Source: JAJXWB01 sp046349085 (GTDB lineage: Bacteria; Pseudomonadota; Alphaproteobacteria; Rhizobiales; Beijerinckiaceae). Taken from it: 64,000 nt of DNA. The stretch is taken from the NCBI GenBank assembly GCA_046349085.1, contig JAXMDA010000004.1:186001-250000 (forward strand), in the 5' to 3' direction. The translations under genes were made by a program, and so were the position numbers. A model generated the notes under the pieces. It was not told where the DNA came from. It made no database searches and saw nothing but the letters and a program-made list of their open reading frames with translations. The stretch's first letter is position 1. Each line of letters begins with the position of its first letter. Shown here in pieces: positions 25,478 through 34,760 of this stretch.

Positions 25478-26233
25478 TCACCCCGCCATCCCCGCGTCGA
25501 TCACCATGGTCGCGCCGGTAATCATGCGGCTCTCGTCGCTCGCCAGAAACGTCACGAGATCGGCGATCTCCTTCGTCTCGATATAGCGGCCGAGGCGCAT
25601 GCGCTGCAGGATGAGGTCGTGCGCGGCGTCGGGATTGGCCGGCGCCATGCCGGTCTCCAGCCCGCGCATCATGTCGCCCTGCACGGGGCCCGGATGGATC
25701 GTGTTGACGCGGATCTTGCGCGGCGCTGCCTCGATCGAGGCGACGCGCATCAGGCCGACGACCGCGTGCTTGCTCGCGACGTAGCCGGGCATCCCCGCCG
25801 ATCCGCGCAGGCCGGCGACCGAGGACGTACAGATGATCGAGCCGCCGTCCTTCATGACAGGCAGCATGTGCTTCAGGCCGAGAAACACGCCGCGCGCATT
25901 CACCGCCATCACCGCGTCGAAATCCGCATCCGCATGATCGACGATCGGCGCTACGGCGCCGGCGATGCCCGCGTTGTTGAAGAAGATGTCGACGCGCCCG
26001 AACAGGCGCTGCGCTTCCGCCGCGTAGCGCGCGCTGTCGGCGGCCGCGGTCACGTCGGCGGCAAGTCCGTGCGCCGAATTGCTCTTGAGCTCCGACAGCG
26101 CCGCCTCGACGCGCGCGGCGTCGCGATCGACGATCAGCACGCGCGCGCCTTCGCTCAGAAACCGCGCAGCCGTCGCCAGCCCGATATTGCCCGAACCGCC
26201 CGTGATGACGGCAGACCTGCCCGCAAGTCGCAT
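25478..26233 (-). CDS. Short-chain dehydrogenase/reductase (SDR)
   Basis: 251 residues of classical SDR type: cofactor motif TGGSGNIG near the N-terminus, NNAG, the catalytic Ser in ICTSSVAGLRG, and YVASK with the catalytic Tyr and Lys. ATG 26233 has GGGGGAGG upstream. It oxidises or reduces an alcohol/ketone with NAD(P). It is divergent from the gndA operon and upstream of an acyl-CoA ligase, so a catabolic role is plausible. Substrate unknown. Confidence 0.9.
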   Translation of the reverse strand: MRLAGRSAVITGGSGNIGLATAARFLSEGARVLIVDRDAARVEAALSELKSNSAHGLAADVTAAADSARYAAEAQRLFGRVDIFFNNAGIAGAVAPIVDHADADFDAVMAVNARGVFLGLKHMLPVMKDGGSIICTSSVAGLRGSAGMPGYVASKHAVVGLMRVASIEAAPRKIRVNTIHPGPVQGDMMRGLETGMAPANPDAAHDLILQRMRLGRYIETKEIADLVTFLASDESRMITGATMVIDAGMAG

Positions 26234-26338
26234 CAAGCGCCTCCCCCGCCGCCTGCGCGGCTTATTCTGCTTCGACCTTGGCGCCGATCCTGAGACGGCC
26301 TAGTTCTGTTGTCCAGAAGCCCGGCAAGCGGAGGTTCC

Positions 26339-27313
26339 ATGCAGATCGGTCTGGTCGGCCTCGGCCGCATGGGCGCCAATATCGCGCGCCGCCTGATGCG
26401 CGCGGGCCATGAAGTCGTCGTCTGGGATCGCGCCGCGGACGCCGTCGCCGCGCTGGCGCAGGACGGCGCGACGCCCGCAAACGGACTTGCCGATCTCGCG
26501 ACGAAACTGCGCGCGCCGCGGGCCGTCTGGATCATGCTGCCGGCAGGCGCGGCGACGGACGGCGCCATTGACGAGATTGCGCCGCATCTATCGAAGGGCG
26601 ATGCGCTGATCGACGGCGGCAACACATTCTGGCGCGACGACATTTCGCGCGCAAAGAAACTCGAGCCGCGCGGCATATTCTATCTCGATGTCGGCACGTC
26701 CGGCGGCGTCTGGGGCCTGGAGCGCGGCTATTGCCTGATGATTGGCGGCGACAAGCAGGTCGTCGACCGGCTCGACCCGATCTTCGCCGCGCTCGCGCCG
26801 GGCGCCGGCGCCATCGAAAAGACGCCCGGACGCGAGAGCCGCGACCCGCGCGTAGAACAGGGCTATCTGCATTGCGGCCCGGTCGGCGCCGGGCATTACG
26901 TGAAGATGGTGCACAACGGCGTCGAATATGGGCTGATGCAGGCCTATGCCGAAGGCTTCGACCTGCTGCGCCACGCCGGCGACGAACATCGCCCGGACGA
27001 CGAACGCTTCGCCGTCGAAGTCGCAGACGTCGCCGAAGTCTGGCGGCGCGGCTCCGTGGTGACCTCGTGGCTGCTCGACCTCACCGCGACCGCGCTGGCC
27101 AGGGATCCGTCGCTCGCCGCATTCGCCGGCAAGGTGGAGGATTCCGGCGAGGGCCGCTGGACCGTACAGGAGGCGGTCGAACAGGCGACGCCCGCGCCCG
27201 TGCTGACGGCGGCGCTGTTCGCGCGGTTCCGCTCGCGGCAGGACGCGACCTTCGCCGACAAGATTCTCTCGGCCATGCGCAGGGGATTCGGCGGCCATGG
27301 CGAAGCAAAGTAA
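26339..27313 (+). CDS. gndA: 6-phosphogluconate dehydrogenase (decarboxylating), short NAD-type
   Basis: 324 residues, matching the short 6PGDH class (about 300-330) rather than the 470-residue form. The Rossmann motif is GLVGLGRMGANIARRL, followed by the substrate region LIDGGNTFWRDD, DVGTSGGVWGLERGYCLMIGG and the catalytic Lys/Asn in GHYVKMVHNGVEYG. GGAGG lies just before ATG 26339. It makes ribulose 5-phosphate and CO2 from 6-phosphogluconate. First of three sugar genes (gndA-zwf-gntK), 9 bp before zwf. Confidence 0.93.
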   Translation: MQIGLVGLGRMGANIARRLMRAGHEVVVWDRAADAVAALAQDGATPANGLADLATKLRAPRAVWIMLPAGAATDGAIDEIAPHLSKGDALIDGGNTFWRDDISRAKKLEPRGIFYLDVGTSGGVWGLERGYCLMIGGDKQVVDRLDPIFAALAPGAGAIEKTPGRESRDPRVEQGYLHCGPVGAGHYVKMVHNGVEYGLMQAYAEGFDLLRHAGDEHRPDDERFAVEVADVAEVWRRGSVVTSWLLDLTATALARDPSLAAFAGKVEDSGEGRWTVQEAVEQATPAPVLTAALFARFRSRQDATFADKILSAMRRGFGGHGEAK

Positions 27314-27322
27314 GGCGCGCCC

Positions 27323-28831
27323 ATGATCGCCGTCCCCGCCCGCCCCGCGCCCCCGACCGTGTTCGTCCTGTTCGGCGCCAATGGCGACCTGACGCAGCGC
27401 CTGGTCTTTCCCGCGCTCTACAATCTCGCCGCGGAAGGCCTTCTGCCGAAGGCCTTCGCCGTCGTCGCCGTCACGCGCGTCGAGTTCGGCCAGAAGGCGA
27501 TGCGCGATCACCTGCGCGAGGGGCTCGGCAAGTATTGCAAGGAGCAATGCGACCTTGCCGTCGTCGATGACCTCGTCTCGCGTGTGACGACGGTCACGGC
27601 CGACGCCGCCGATTCGAAATCCTTCGACAGCTTGCGCGCGCATCTTGCTGACATCGACACGAAAAGCGGAACGCAGGGCAATCGCATCTATTATCTCGCG
27701 ATCCCGCCCGCGGGCTTCGCGCCGACGGTGCGCGCGCTGGGCGCGGCCGGCCTCACGCATCAGAAGGATGGCGTCTTCGCGCGCGTCATCGTCGAGAAGC
27801 CGTTCGGCTCCGACCTCGCCTCCGCGATGAAGCTGAACGCGGAGCTGCGGGAAATTCTCGACGAGGATCAGATTTTCCGCATCGACCATTATCTCGGCAA
27901 GGAGACGGTGCAGAACATCCTGATGCTGCGCTTCGCCAACGGCCTCTTCGAGCCGATCTGGAAGCGCGAGCATATCGACCACGTGCAGATCACGGTCGCC
28001 GAGACCGTCACCATCGGCCGGCGGGGCGCCTTCTACGATGCGACCGGCGCGCTGCGCGACATGGTGCCGAACCACCTCTTTCAATTGCTGTCGCTCGTCG
28101 CCATGGAGCCGCCGGCGCGGCTCGACGCGCAGAGCGTCCGCTCCGAAAAGGCGCGCGCGCTGGACGCGATCCGGATCGTGACGCCGCAGGAGGCATTGCG
28201 CGATTCCGTGCGCGCGCAATATGTCGCCGGCCGCATCGGCGACGAGGCGATCGCCGACTACCGCCAGGAAAAGGACGTCGCGCCGACGAGCGCGACCGAA
28301 ACATTCGCGGCGCTGAAACTGTGCATCGACAATTGGCGCTGGGCCGGCGTGCCTTTTTATCTGCGCACCGGCAAGGCGCTGGCGCGCCGCTACACGGAAG
28401 TGGCGATCAAGTTCCGCGAGGCGCCGATTTCGATGTTCCGCGGCATCGATCTCGACGGGCTGCGCTCGAATTATCTCGTGCTGCAGATCGCGCCGGACGA
28501 AGGCATCACGCTGCAGTTCAACGCCAAGACGCCCGGCCCCAATCTCTCGATCGCGCGCGTCGCCATGGATTTCCGCTACGCCGATTTCTTCGACGCGCAG
28601 CCTGCGACCGGATACGAGACGCTGCTCTACGACTGCATGACCGGCGACGGCCTGCTCTATCAGCGCGCCGAGGGCGTGGAAGCCGGCTGGCGCGCGGTCG
28701 AGCCGTTCCTCGAAGCCTGGCGCGCGGCCGGCGACCAGGGGCTGGCGCTCTATCGCGCAGGCTCGGCGGGGCCGGCCGAAGCCGACGCCCTGCTGGCGCG
28801 CGACGGGCGCAGATGGCGGCCGACATCGTGA
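27323..28831 (+). CDS. zwf: Glucose-6-phosphate dehydrogenase
   Basis: 502 residues, full family length. NADP-binding FGANGDLTQRLVFPALYNL near the N-terminus, EKPFGSD, and the active-site signature RIDHYLGKETVQN. It oxidises glucose 6-phosphate to 6-phosphogluconolactone. Its end overlaps the gntK start by 19 bp. No 6-phosphogluconolactonase gene is in the operon, although pgl often accompanies zwf. Confidence 0.95.
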   Translation: MIAVPARPAPPTVFVLFGANGDLTQRLVFPALYNLAAEGLLPKAFAVVAVTRVEFGQKAMRDHLREGLGKYCKEQCDLAVVDDLVSRVTTVTADAADSKSFDSLRAHLADIDTKSGTQGNRIYYLAIPPAGFAPTVRALGAAGLTHQKDGVFARVIVEKPFGSDLASAMKLNAELREILDEDQIFRIDHYLGKETVQNILMLRFANGLFEPIWKREHIDHVQITVAETVTIGRRGAFYDATGALRDMVPNHLFQLLSLVAMEPPARLDAQSVRSEKARALDAIRIVTPQEALRDSVRAQYVAGRIGDEAIADYRQEKDVAPTSATETFAALKLCIDNWRWAGVPFYLRTGKALARRYTEVAIKFREAPISMFRGIDLDGLRSNYLVLQIAPDEGITLQFNAKTPGPNLSIARVAMDFRYADFFDAQPATGYETLLYDCMTGDGLLYQRAEGVEAGWRAVEPFLEAWRAAGDQGLALYRAGSAGPAEADALLARDGRRWRPTS

Positions 28832-29334
28832 CGCTTCCCGCCGTCATCGTTCTCATGGGCGTGTCCGGCTCGGGCAAGTCGACGATCGGCGCCGTCCTGT
28901 CGCAGAAGCTCGGCTGGCCCTATGCCGACGCCGATGAGTTTCATCCGCCCGCCAATGTCGCGAAGATGAGCGCCGGCCAGCCCCTGACCGACGACGACCG
29001 CTGGCCGTGGCTCAAGGCGATAGCCGCGCATATCGACAAGACGCGGACGGAGGGCCGGCACGCCATCGTCTCCTGCAGCGCGCTGAAACGAGTCTATCGC
29101 GACATCCTCATTGGCGCGCGCGACGACGTGCGGCTCGTTCTCCTCGATGGAAAGAAGGACGACATTTTCGCGCGCATGAGCGCGCGAAAAGATCATTTCA
29201 TGCCGCTGGCTTTGCTCGACAGCCAGTTCGCGACGCTGGAACGGCCCGGCCCGGATGAGCGGCCCGTCGTGGTTTCGATTAACGGAACGCCGGAGGAGAT
29301 CGCCGCCGCCATCCTGCGGGCGCTGCCGGCCTGA
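28813..29334 (+). CDS. gntK: Gluconokinase (GntK family)
   Basis: 173 residues: P-loop MGVSGSGKST, then DADEFHPPANVAKMSAGQPLTDDDRWPWL, SCSALKRVYRD and a C-terminal DSQFATLE, all GntK hallmarks. It phosphorylates gluconate to 6-phosphogluconate. ATG 28813 lies inside zwf in a different frame, indicating translational coupling. Together the operon feeds both glucose 6-phosphate and gluconate into 6-phosphogluconate and on to ribulose 5-phosphate. Confidence 0.93.
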   Translation: MAADIVTLPAVIVLMGVSGSGKSTIGAVLSQKLGWPYADADEFHPPANVAKMSAGQPLTDDDRWPWLKAIAAHIDKTRTEGRHAIVSCSALKRVYRDILIGARDDVRLVLLDGKKDDIFARMSARKDHFMPLALLDSQFATLERPGPDERPVVVSINGTPEEIAAAILRALPA

Positions 29335-29543
29335 AATCCGCTAACCATGTAATCATTTGATTTGAAATAGACTTGCGAGGTCGGAGCGGCGCGGTCGGCG
29401 ACCTGGTCGGCCGGAAAGGTTTCCGCCCGTCAATACTTGGATCGGCGGATCGTTGGTCATTTCTTTATTTATCTGTGGCTTCAGTAATTTAGGGAAATTC
29501 ACGCGCGACGGGCCAGCGTCGCGCGCCAGCGAGCAGAGCGCAC

Positions 29544-31277
29544 ATGGGGAGAGGGCGCAATTTTTTCCGGGATCGCCGCGGCGGCGTGGCGATCGCCTTC
29601 GCCTTTACGGCGCCGGCGGCGATGCTGCTTGTGTTCGGCAGCATCGACTACAGCCGCTATGTCGGCGCGCGCGTCGGCCTGCAAAACGCCGTTGATTCCG
29701 CCGCGCTCGCGCTCGCGCGCAACGCCACGGGCTCCCTTACGTCAGCCGCGCTGAACGCGCAGGCGCCTGGCGCGCTCGCCGCTGCGTCCGGCGGCAACAC
29801 GGCGGTGCTCGTCAACGCCAGCCTGTCGAACAACAACACGCAGGTCTGTGTTTCGGCCACGCAGCCGGTCTTCAGCATCGCCGGCCGGATGATCGGCCTT
29901 TCCACCACCACCGCCACCGCGACCGGTTGCGCGACCACCAAGGGCAGCGGCGGCGCCTATGAAATTGCGCTGGTGCTCGACAACACCGGCTCGATGTCGT
30001 CGTCGGCCGGCGGCCAGTCGAAACTCGACTCCGCCAAGAGCGCGGCAAAGTCGCTGATCGCGCAGCTCACCAGATCGGGCGCTTCGAACGCCTCGATCTC
30101 GATCGTGCCTTTCTCGACTTCCGTGAACGTCGGCGCCGCCAACCTCGGCGCCGCGTGGCTCGACTCCAACGGCGCTTCGTCGGTCCACTGGCAGAACTTC
30201 AAGCGCCCCGCCGGCGCAAGCTGGCTGCCGACGTCGCGCTTCGATCTTTTCGCGCAGATGGGCGCGACATGGGCGGGTTGCGTCGAGGAGCGCCCCGATC
30301 CGTTCCTCACGACCGACGCTGCCGCATCGCAATCCAATCCCGACAGTCTCTTCGTTCCCTATCTTTGGCCGGACGAAGGCGACGTGGTCGGCACAGGCTC
30401 GGCCTTCCTGCCCGGCATGAACATTGTCGGCAACGGGCGCGGCGCCAAGCTCTATTCGTCGAGCAACTGGGATTTCGCCGGCGCGCAGAACAATTATCTC
30501 TACGACTTCGGCGGCGTCTGCACGGCAAGCGCCAGCGACGCATATGAAGCTGCGGATGTCGCCGATCCGGTCTCGCGCGGCGGTGGGGCGACCAAGCTCT
30601 GCAAATACAAGGGCGCCCGTGGCATATCGTCCAGCGTGTCGTCCGATGGTCCAAACAAGGGGTGCAGTTCCAATCCCCTGCTCCCGCTCACCACGAATGC
30701 AAGCGCGCTGAACGCCAAAATCGATTCGATGGAGGCCGGCGGCACGACGAACCTCTTGCCGGGCTTCATGTGGGGCTGGCGCACGATTTCGCCGAACGGC
30801 CCGTTCACGGGCGCTTCGACGCCGAAACCCTACGGCGCATCGGGCAACACGAAGATCATCGTCTTCATGACCGACGGCTTCAACAACTGGCGAGCCAACA
30901 GCGACTACGCCTACAAGTCCGAGTACAACGCGCTCGGCTATTACGTGAACAACCGCCTGGCCGCTTATGGCGGCCCCGCCAACCCGCCGCCTGTGGGAGC
31001 GCCGGCCTTCGATGGCCCGACGACTTCGAGCAACTGGCGTATCCAGATGGATTCGGCCCTGCTCGCCGCCTGCACGAACGCCAAGGCGGCCGGCGTCACG
31101 ATCTACACGATCGGCTTCAGCACGCCGAGCGACCCGATCGACTCCGAAGGCTTGCAGCTTTTGTCCAAATGCGCGTCCGGTACGGACCGCGCCTATGTCG
31201 CGCGCGACTCCTCGTCCATCGTCAATGCCTTCAGCGACATCGGCTCGACCTTGGGCCAGCTCCGGCTGGTGCGCTGA
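29544..31277 (+). CDS. TadG-like protein with von Willebrand factor A domain
   Basis: 577 residues. The N-terminus RRGGVAIAFAFTAPAAMLLVF is a TadE/TadG-type pseudopilin-like hydrophobic segment. The MIDAS motif DNTGSM is at 146-151, with further VWA strands IVFMTDGFNN and GVTIYTIGFST. Between these halves is a long insertion (about 205-420) containing paired cysteines. TadG proteins serve Flp/Tad pilus assembly at the envelope, but no other tad gene is in the window. It is preceded by a 209-bp AT-richer gap and ends 4 bp from the convergent M20 gene. Confidence 0.85.
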   Translation: MGRGRNFFRDRRGGVAIAFAFTAPAAMLLVFGSIDYSRYVGARVGLQNAVDSAALALARNATGSLTSAALNAQAPGALAAASGGNTAVLVNASLSNNNTQVCVSATQPVFSIAGRMIGLSTTTATATGCATTKGSGGAYEIALVLDNTGSMSSSAGGQSKLDSAKSAAKSLIAQLTRSGASNASISIVPFSTSVNVGAANLGAAWLDSNGASSVHWQNFKRPAGASWLPTSRFDLFAQMGATWAGCVEERPDPFLTTDAAASQSNPDSLFVPYLWPDEGDVVGTGSAFLPGMNIVGNGRGAKLYSSSNWDFAGAQNNYLYDFGGVCTASASDAYEAADVADPVSRGGGATKLCKYKGARGISSSVSSDGPNKGCSSNPLLPLTTNASALNAKIDSMEAGGTTNLLPGFMWGWRTISPNGPFTGASTPKPYGASGNTKIIVFMTDGFNNWRANSDYAYKSEYNALGYYVNNRLAAYGGPANPPPVGAPAFDGPTTSSNWRIQMDSALLAACTNAKAAGVTIYTIGFSTPSDPIDSEGLQLLSKCASGTDRAYVARDSSSIVNAFSDIGSTLGQLRLVR

Positions 31278-31281
31278 AAGC

Positions 31282-32442
31282 CTAAGCCAGCGCCGTCTCC
31301 ACCAGCCGCGCCCAGTAGCTCACGCCATACGGGATCGCCTTGTCGTTGAAGTCGTATTCGGGATGGTGCAGACCCGCGGTCGCGCCGTTGCCGATGCAGA
31401 TGAAGGCCCCCGGGCGCGCTTCCAGCATGTAGGAAAAATCCTCCGCGCCCATCACCGGCGGCACGTTGGTCATGACCTTGTCGTCGCCGACGATCTCCTG
31501 CGCGACCTTCGTCGCGAATTCCGTCTCGTCGGCATGATTGAAGGTGACGGGATAGCCGTCCTCGAAATCGATCGTAACCTTGCACCTGTTGAGCGCGGCG
31601 ACGCCTTCGACGATCTCGTGAAAGCGCTGCTTGGCGAGCGCGCGCGTCTCCTTCTTCAGGGCGCGTATCGTGCCGGTGATGTGGGCGCTCTGCGGAATGA
31701 TGTTGTTGGCCGTGCCGGCATGGAACTGCGTCACCGAGACGACGACGGAATCCACCGGTCCGACATTGCGCGAGGCGATGGTCTGCAGCGCGTTGACCAT
31801 CTGCGCGCCGGCGACGATCGGGTCGATGCAATCGTGCGGCTGCGCGGCATGGCCGCCGTGACCGGTGATCTCCACCTCGAAGCGATCGGCTGACGCGAGG
31901 AACGGCCCTTGCCTGATCGCAAACATGCCCAGCGGAATGCCCGGCATATTGTGCATGCCGTAGACCTGCTCGATCTTGAAGCGGTCCATCACGCCGTCGT
32001 TGACCATTTCGCGGCCGCCGCCGCCCCCCTCTTCCGCCGGCTGGAATATGACGATCGCCGTGCCGGAGAAATTTCGGGTCTCCGCGAGATAGCGGGCCGC
32101 CCCGAGCAGCATGGCGGTGTGGCCGTCGTGCCCGCAGGCGTGCATCTTGCCGGGAACTTCGGACTTGTGCGCGACGGTGGTCGCTTCCAGGATCGGCAGC
32201 GCATCCATGTCGGCGCGCAATCCGATGGTGCGGCCCGCGCCCCTGCGGCCCTTGATGACGCCGACGACGCCGGTGCGGCCGAGGCCGGTGACGACCTCGT
32301 CGCAGCCGAATTGCCTGAGTTTCTCCTCGACCACGCCCGCCGTGCGAAACACGTCGAACATGAGCTCGGGATGGCGATGCAGATCCTGTCGCCACAGCGC
32401 GACTTCGTCTGACAATTCGGCGATGCGGTTGACGATGGGCAT
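31282..32442 (-). CDS. M20D metallo-amidohydrolase (hippurate hydrolase/IAA-amino acid hydrolase-like)
   Basis: 386 residues with the M20D metal-site motif HACGHDGH (101-108; Cys103 and His105 are expected metal ligands), RHPEL near the N-terminus, QPAEEGGGGG with the general base/ligand glutamates, and the dimerisation-domain GHGGHAAQPH. No signal peptide, so cytoplasmic. It hydrolyses N-acyl amino acids or similar amides. Standing alone, its substrate cannot be assigned. Confidence 0.92.
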   Translation of the reverse strand: MPIVNRIAELSDEVALWRQDLHRHPELMFDVFRTAGVVEEKLRQFGCDEVVTGLGRTGVVGVIKGRRGAGRTIGLRADMDALPILEATTVAHKSEVPGKMHACGHDGHTAMLLGAARYLAETRNFSGTAIVIFQPAEEGGGGGREMVNDGVMDRFKIEQVYGMHNMPGIPLGMFAIRQGPFLASADRFEVEITGHGGHAAQPHDCIDPIVAGAQMVNALQTIASRNVGPVDSVVVSVTQFHAGTANNIIPQSAHITGTIRALKKETRALAKQRFHEIVEGVAALNRCKVTIDFEDGYPVTFNHADETEFATKVAQEIVGDDKVMTNVPPVMGAEDFSYMLEARPGAFICIGNGATAGLHHPEYDFNDKAIPYGVSYWARLVETALA

Positions 32443-32502
32443 GGGGGCTCCGCTGCTGGTTCGTCAGCAAAGCGTGGCGCGGCCGCTTCGTCAATCGCGC
32501 AC

Positions 32503-32568
32503 AAAAATGCGGCCGGCCCCATAGCGCGAAGTCGGATATATCCGACTTCGAATTGTGGGGCCGGCCGC
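32503..32568 (-). terminator. Nested-palindrome terminator downstream of the DUF1236 gene
   Basis: Outer arms GCGGCCGGCCCCA (32509-32521) and TGGGGCCGGCCGC (32556-32568) are perfect 13-bp inverted repeats. Inside is a perfect 24-bp palindrome, CGAAGTCGGATA and its complement (32527-32550). Read on the minus strand the stem is followed by GCATTTTTG, a T-run, which fits an intrinsic terminator for the gene ending at 32599. The bipartite stem is unusually long. Confidence 0.75.
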
Positions 32569-32598
32569 CAGTTCCAAGCGATTATTCGCTCCTGCGGG

Positions 32599-33012
32599 CT
32601 AGTCGATGATCTGCACGACGCGATGCGAGCGCGGATCGACCAGCACGGGCTCGTCGTTGATCACGGTGTAGCGATAGCCGCGCACGCCATATTCTGCGGG
32701 CACCTCGTAATATGTCACGCCCTCGGCGGGCAGCACCGCCCCGACCGCGACATGGCCGCCCCAGCGATAGGACGGCACGTGCTCGCGGACCACATATTCG
32801 CGGAAGCGCGGCCGCTGATCGACGCCGAGAAGGCCCGCCACGCCGCCGACAACGCCGCCGACTGCGCCGCCCACGATCGCGCCGGGCGGTCCCGCGGCTC
32901 GCCCGCCTTCCTCGACGCCGCGCGCCGCGCCGCCGACCACGCCCTGCGCCTGCGCGGCAAGCGGGACGAGCGCGGCAACGCTCACAACAAGCGCTTGAAT
33001 TGTCTTGCGCAT
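32599..33012 (-). CDS. DUF1236 secreted protein
   Basis: 137 residues: signal peptide (about 1-22), a Gly/Ala-rich stretch (about 25-65), then a conserved C-terminal domain ending YRYTVINDEPVLVDPRSHRV, the DUF1236 signature of Hyphomicrobiales. AGGAG lies upstream of ATG 33012. Such proteins are small, periplasmic or surface-exposed, and of unknown function. Its transcript probably ends at the nested palindrome just downstream. Confidence 0.85.
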   Translation of the reverse strand: MRKTIQALVVSVAALVPLAAQAQGVVGGAARGVEEGGRAAGPPGAIVGGAVGGVVGGVAGLLGVDQRPRFREYVVREHVPSYRWGGHVAVGAVLPAEGVTYYEVPAEYGVRGYRYTVINDEPVLVDPRSHRVVQIID

Positions 33013-33225
33013 GTGAATTCTCCTGGTGTCGTGTGAATTGACGCCCCGTGTGAGAACGTGAAGCGGCGCCATCGGTTCCGCGCAAAACCGATGCGTAAGC
33101 GTCGCCGTTGCGCTGCTGTTCTTGCAGCCGCCGCATGTCGTCCGCCGGCTTGCAAACAAGCCGTCTCCGCCTAGCATGGCGGGCGAACAAGGCGCCGAAA
33201 GCGTCGCCATTTCGGAGGAAGCTGG

Positions 33226-34719
33226 ATGTATATTCCCATGGCCGATGCGCCGCGCTGGTACGCCGAGCGCAACGGCGCCGACAAGGTGGCGATCGTCCAT
33301 GGCGACGAGCAGTTGAGCTGGGGCGCGCTTGAGCGCAACGCCAACGCCCGCGCTCGCGCAATGATGCAGAAGGGCGTGAAGCCGGGCGATTTCGTCGCCG
33401 TCGGCCTGCCCAATTCCAACTCCTTCTACGAAACGACCTTCGCCATCTGGAAATGCGGCGCGACGCCCTGCTCTCTCTCCTATCGCCTGCCGCGCGGCGA
33501 GGCCGCCGCCATTCTCGAACTGCTCCGGCCCTCGCTCGTCGTCGGCGGCGAGGACGACTGGAATGCCGACAACCGCCTGCCTGCCGATTTCTCGACGCAG
33601 GGGTTTTCGGAGGAACGCATCGACGGTCCGATCGCGCGCTACTGGAAAGCGATGACCTCGGGCGGCTCGACCGGCCGTCCCAAGGTGATCGTCGATCACG
33701 CGCCGGCCTGCGTCGATCCCAAGGTTCCGCCGCTCGTCATGCACGAGGGCGTCCGGCTGCTCAATCCGGGACCGCTCTATCACAACGCGCCTTTCATCAT
33801 CACGCACAGCGCGCTGTTCGAAGGCGGGTTGCTCGTCGGCATGAAGAAGTTCGACGCGCGCGAGGCGCTTCAGCTCGTCGAGCGCTGGCGCATCGAATGG
33901 GTGAATTTCGTGCCGACGATGATGAGCCGCATCTGGGCTCTGCCGAAAGAGGAGCGCATGAAATACGACGTATCGAGCCTGCGCGTCGTCTTTCACATGG
34001 CCGCGCCCATGCCGATGTGGCTGAAGGAGGAATGGATCGCCTGGCTGGGGCCGGAGCGCGTGTACGAGCTCTACGGCGGCACGGAGCGGCAGGCGTCGAC
34101 GATTATTCCCGGAACGGAATGGATGAAGCGCAAGGGCTCGGTCGGGCGCGTCGAGATCGGCGCGGCGAAAGTCGTCGGCGAGGACGGGCGCGAATTGCCG
34201 CCGGGCGAAACCGGCGAGATCTACCTGAAGGCGGCCGAAGGCGCGGGCACCACCTATCATTACCTCGGCGCCGAGCCGAAGCGCGATTCCGACGGCTGGG
34301 AATCGCTCGGCGATGTCGGACGTGTCGACGAGGAAGGCTATATCTGGCTCGCCGACCGCCGCACCGACATGATCCTGCGCGGCGGCGCGAACGTCTATCC
34401 GGCGGAAGTGGAAGCGGCGCTGATCGCCCATCCCGACATCGCCTCTTGCGCGGTCGTCGGCCTGCCGCATCCCGATCTCGGCTCGTCGATCCACGCGGTG
34501 CTGCAGATCCGCGAGGGCGCGGATGCGGATGAAGTCGTGGCGACGCTGCCGAAATTTCTTGGCGATCTCCTCAGCAAGCCCAAGCATCCCGAAAGCTACG
34601 AGGTCACCGGCGAACCCGTACGCGACGACGCCGGCAAGGTCCGCCGCACCATGCTGCGCGACGAGCGCGTGCGGTGGCTGCAGGAGGGCCGGGACTTCAG
34701 GGTGATGGCGGGGCGATGA
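33226..34719 (+). CDS. AMP-forming acyl-CoA synthetase (bile-acid-CoA-ligase-like)
   Basis: 497 residues of the ANL superfamily. The loop is MTSGGSTGRPKVIVDH, then LYGGTERQAS, GDVGRVDEEGYIWLADRRTD and a C-terminal lysine in DDAGKVRRTML. GAGGAAG precedes ATG 33226. The SGGSTGRPK loop is typical of the subgroup containing BaiB and similar steroid or cyclic-acid ligases, but specificity is not proven. Divergent from the DUF1236 gene; no pathway neighbours. Confidence 0.88.
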   Translation: MYIPMADAPRWYAERNGADKVAIVHGDEQLSWGALERNANARARAMMQKGVKPGDFVAVGLPNSNSFYETTFAIWKCGATPCSLSYRLPRGEAAAILELLRPSLVVGGEDDWNADNRLPADFSTQGFSEERIDGPIARYWKAMTSGGSTGRPKVIVDHAPACVDPKVPPLVMHEGVRLLNPGPLYHNAPFIITHSALFEGGLLVGMKKFDAREALQLVERWRIEWVNFVPTMMSRIWALPKEERMKYDVSSLRVVFHMAAPMPMWLKEEWIAWLGPERVYELYGGTERQASTIIPGTEWMKRKGSVGRVEIGAAKVVGEDGRELPPGETGEIYLKAAEGAGTTYHYLGAEPKRDSDGWESLGDVGRVDEEGYIWLADRRTDMILRGGANVYPAEVEAALIAHPDIASCAVVGLPHPDLGSSIHAVLQIREGADADEVVATLPKFLGDLLSKPKHPESYEVTGEPVRDDAGKVRRTMLRDERVRWLQEGRDFRVMAGR

Positions 34720-34760
34720 TCAGGTCTGGTTTGCGCAGCAGGCGGCCCCCCGCCGCCGGC

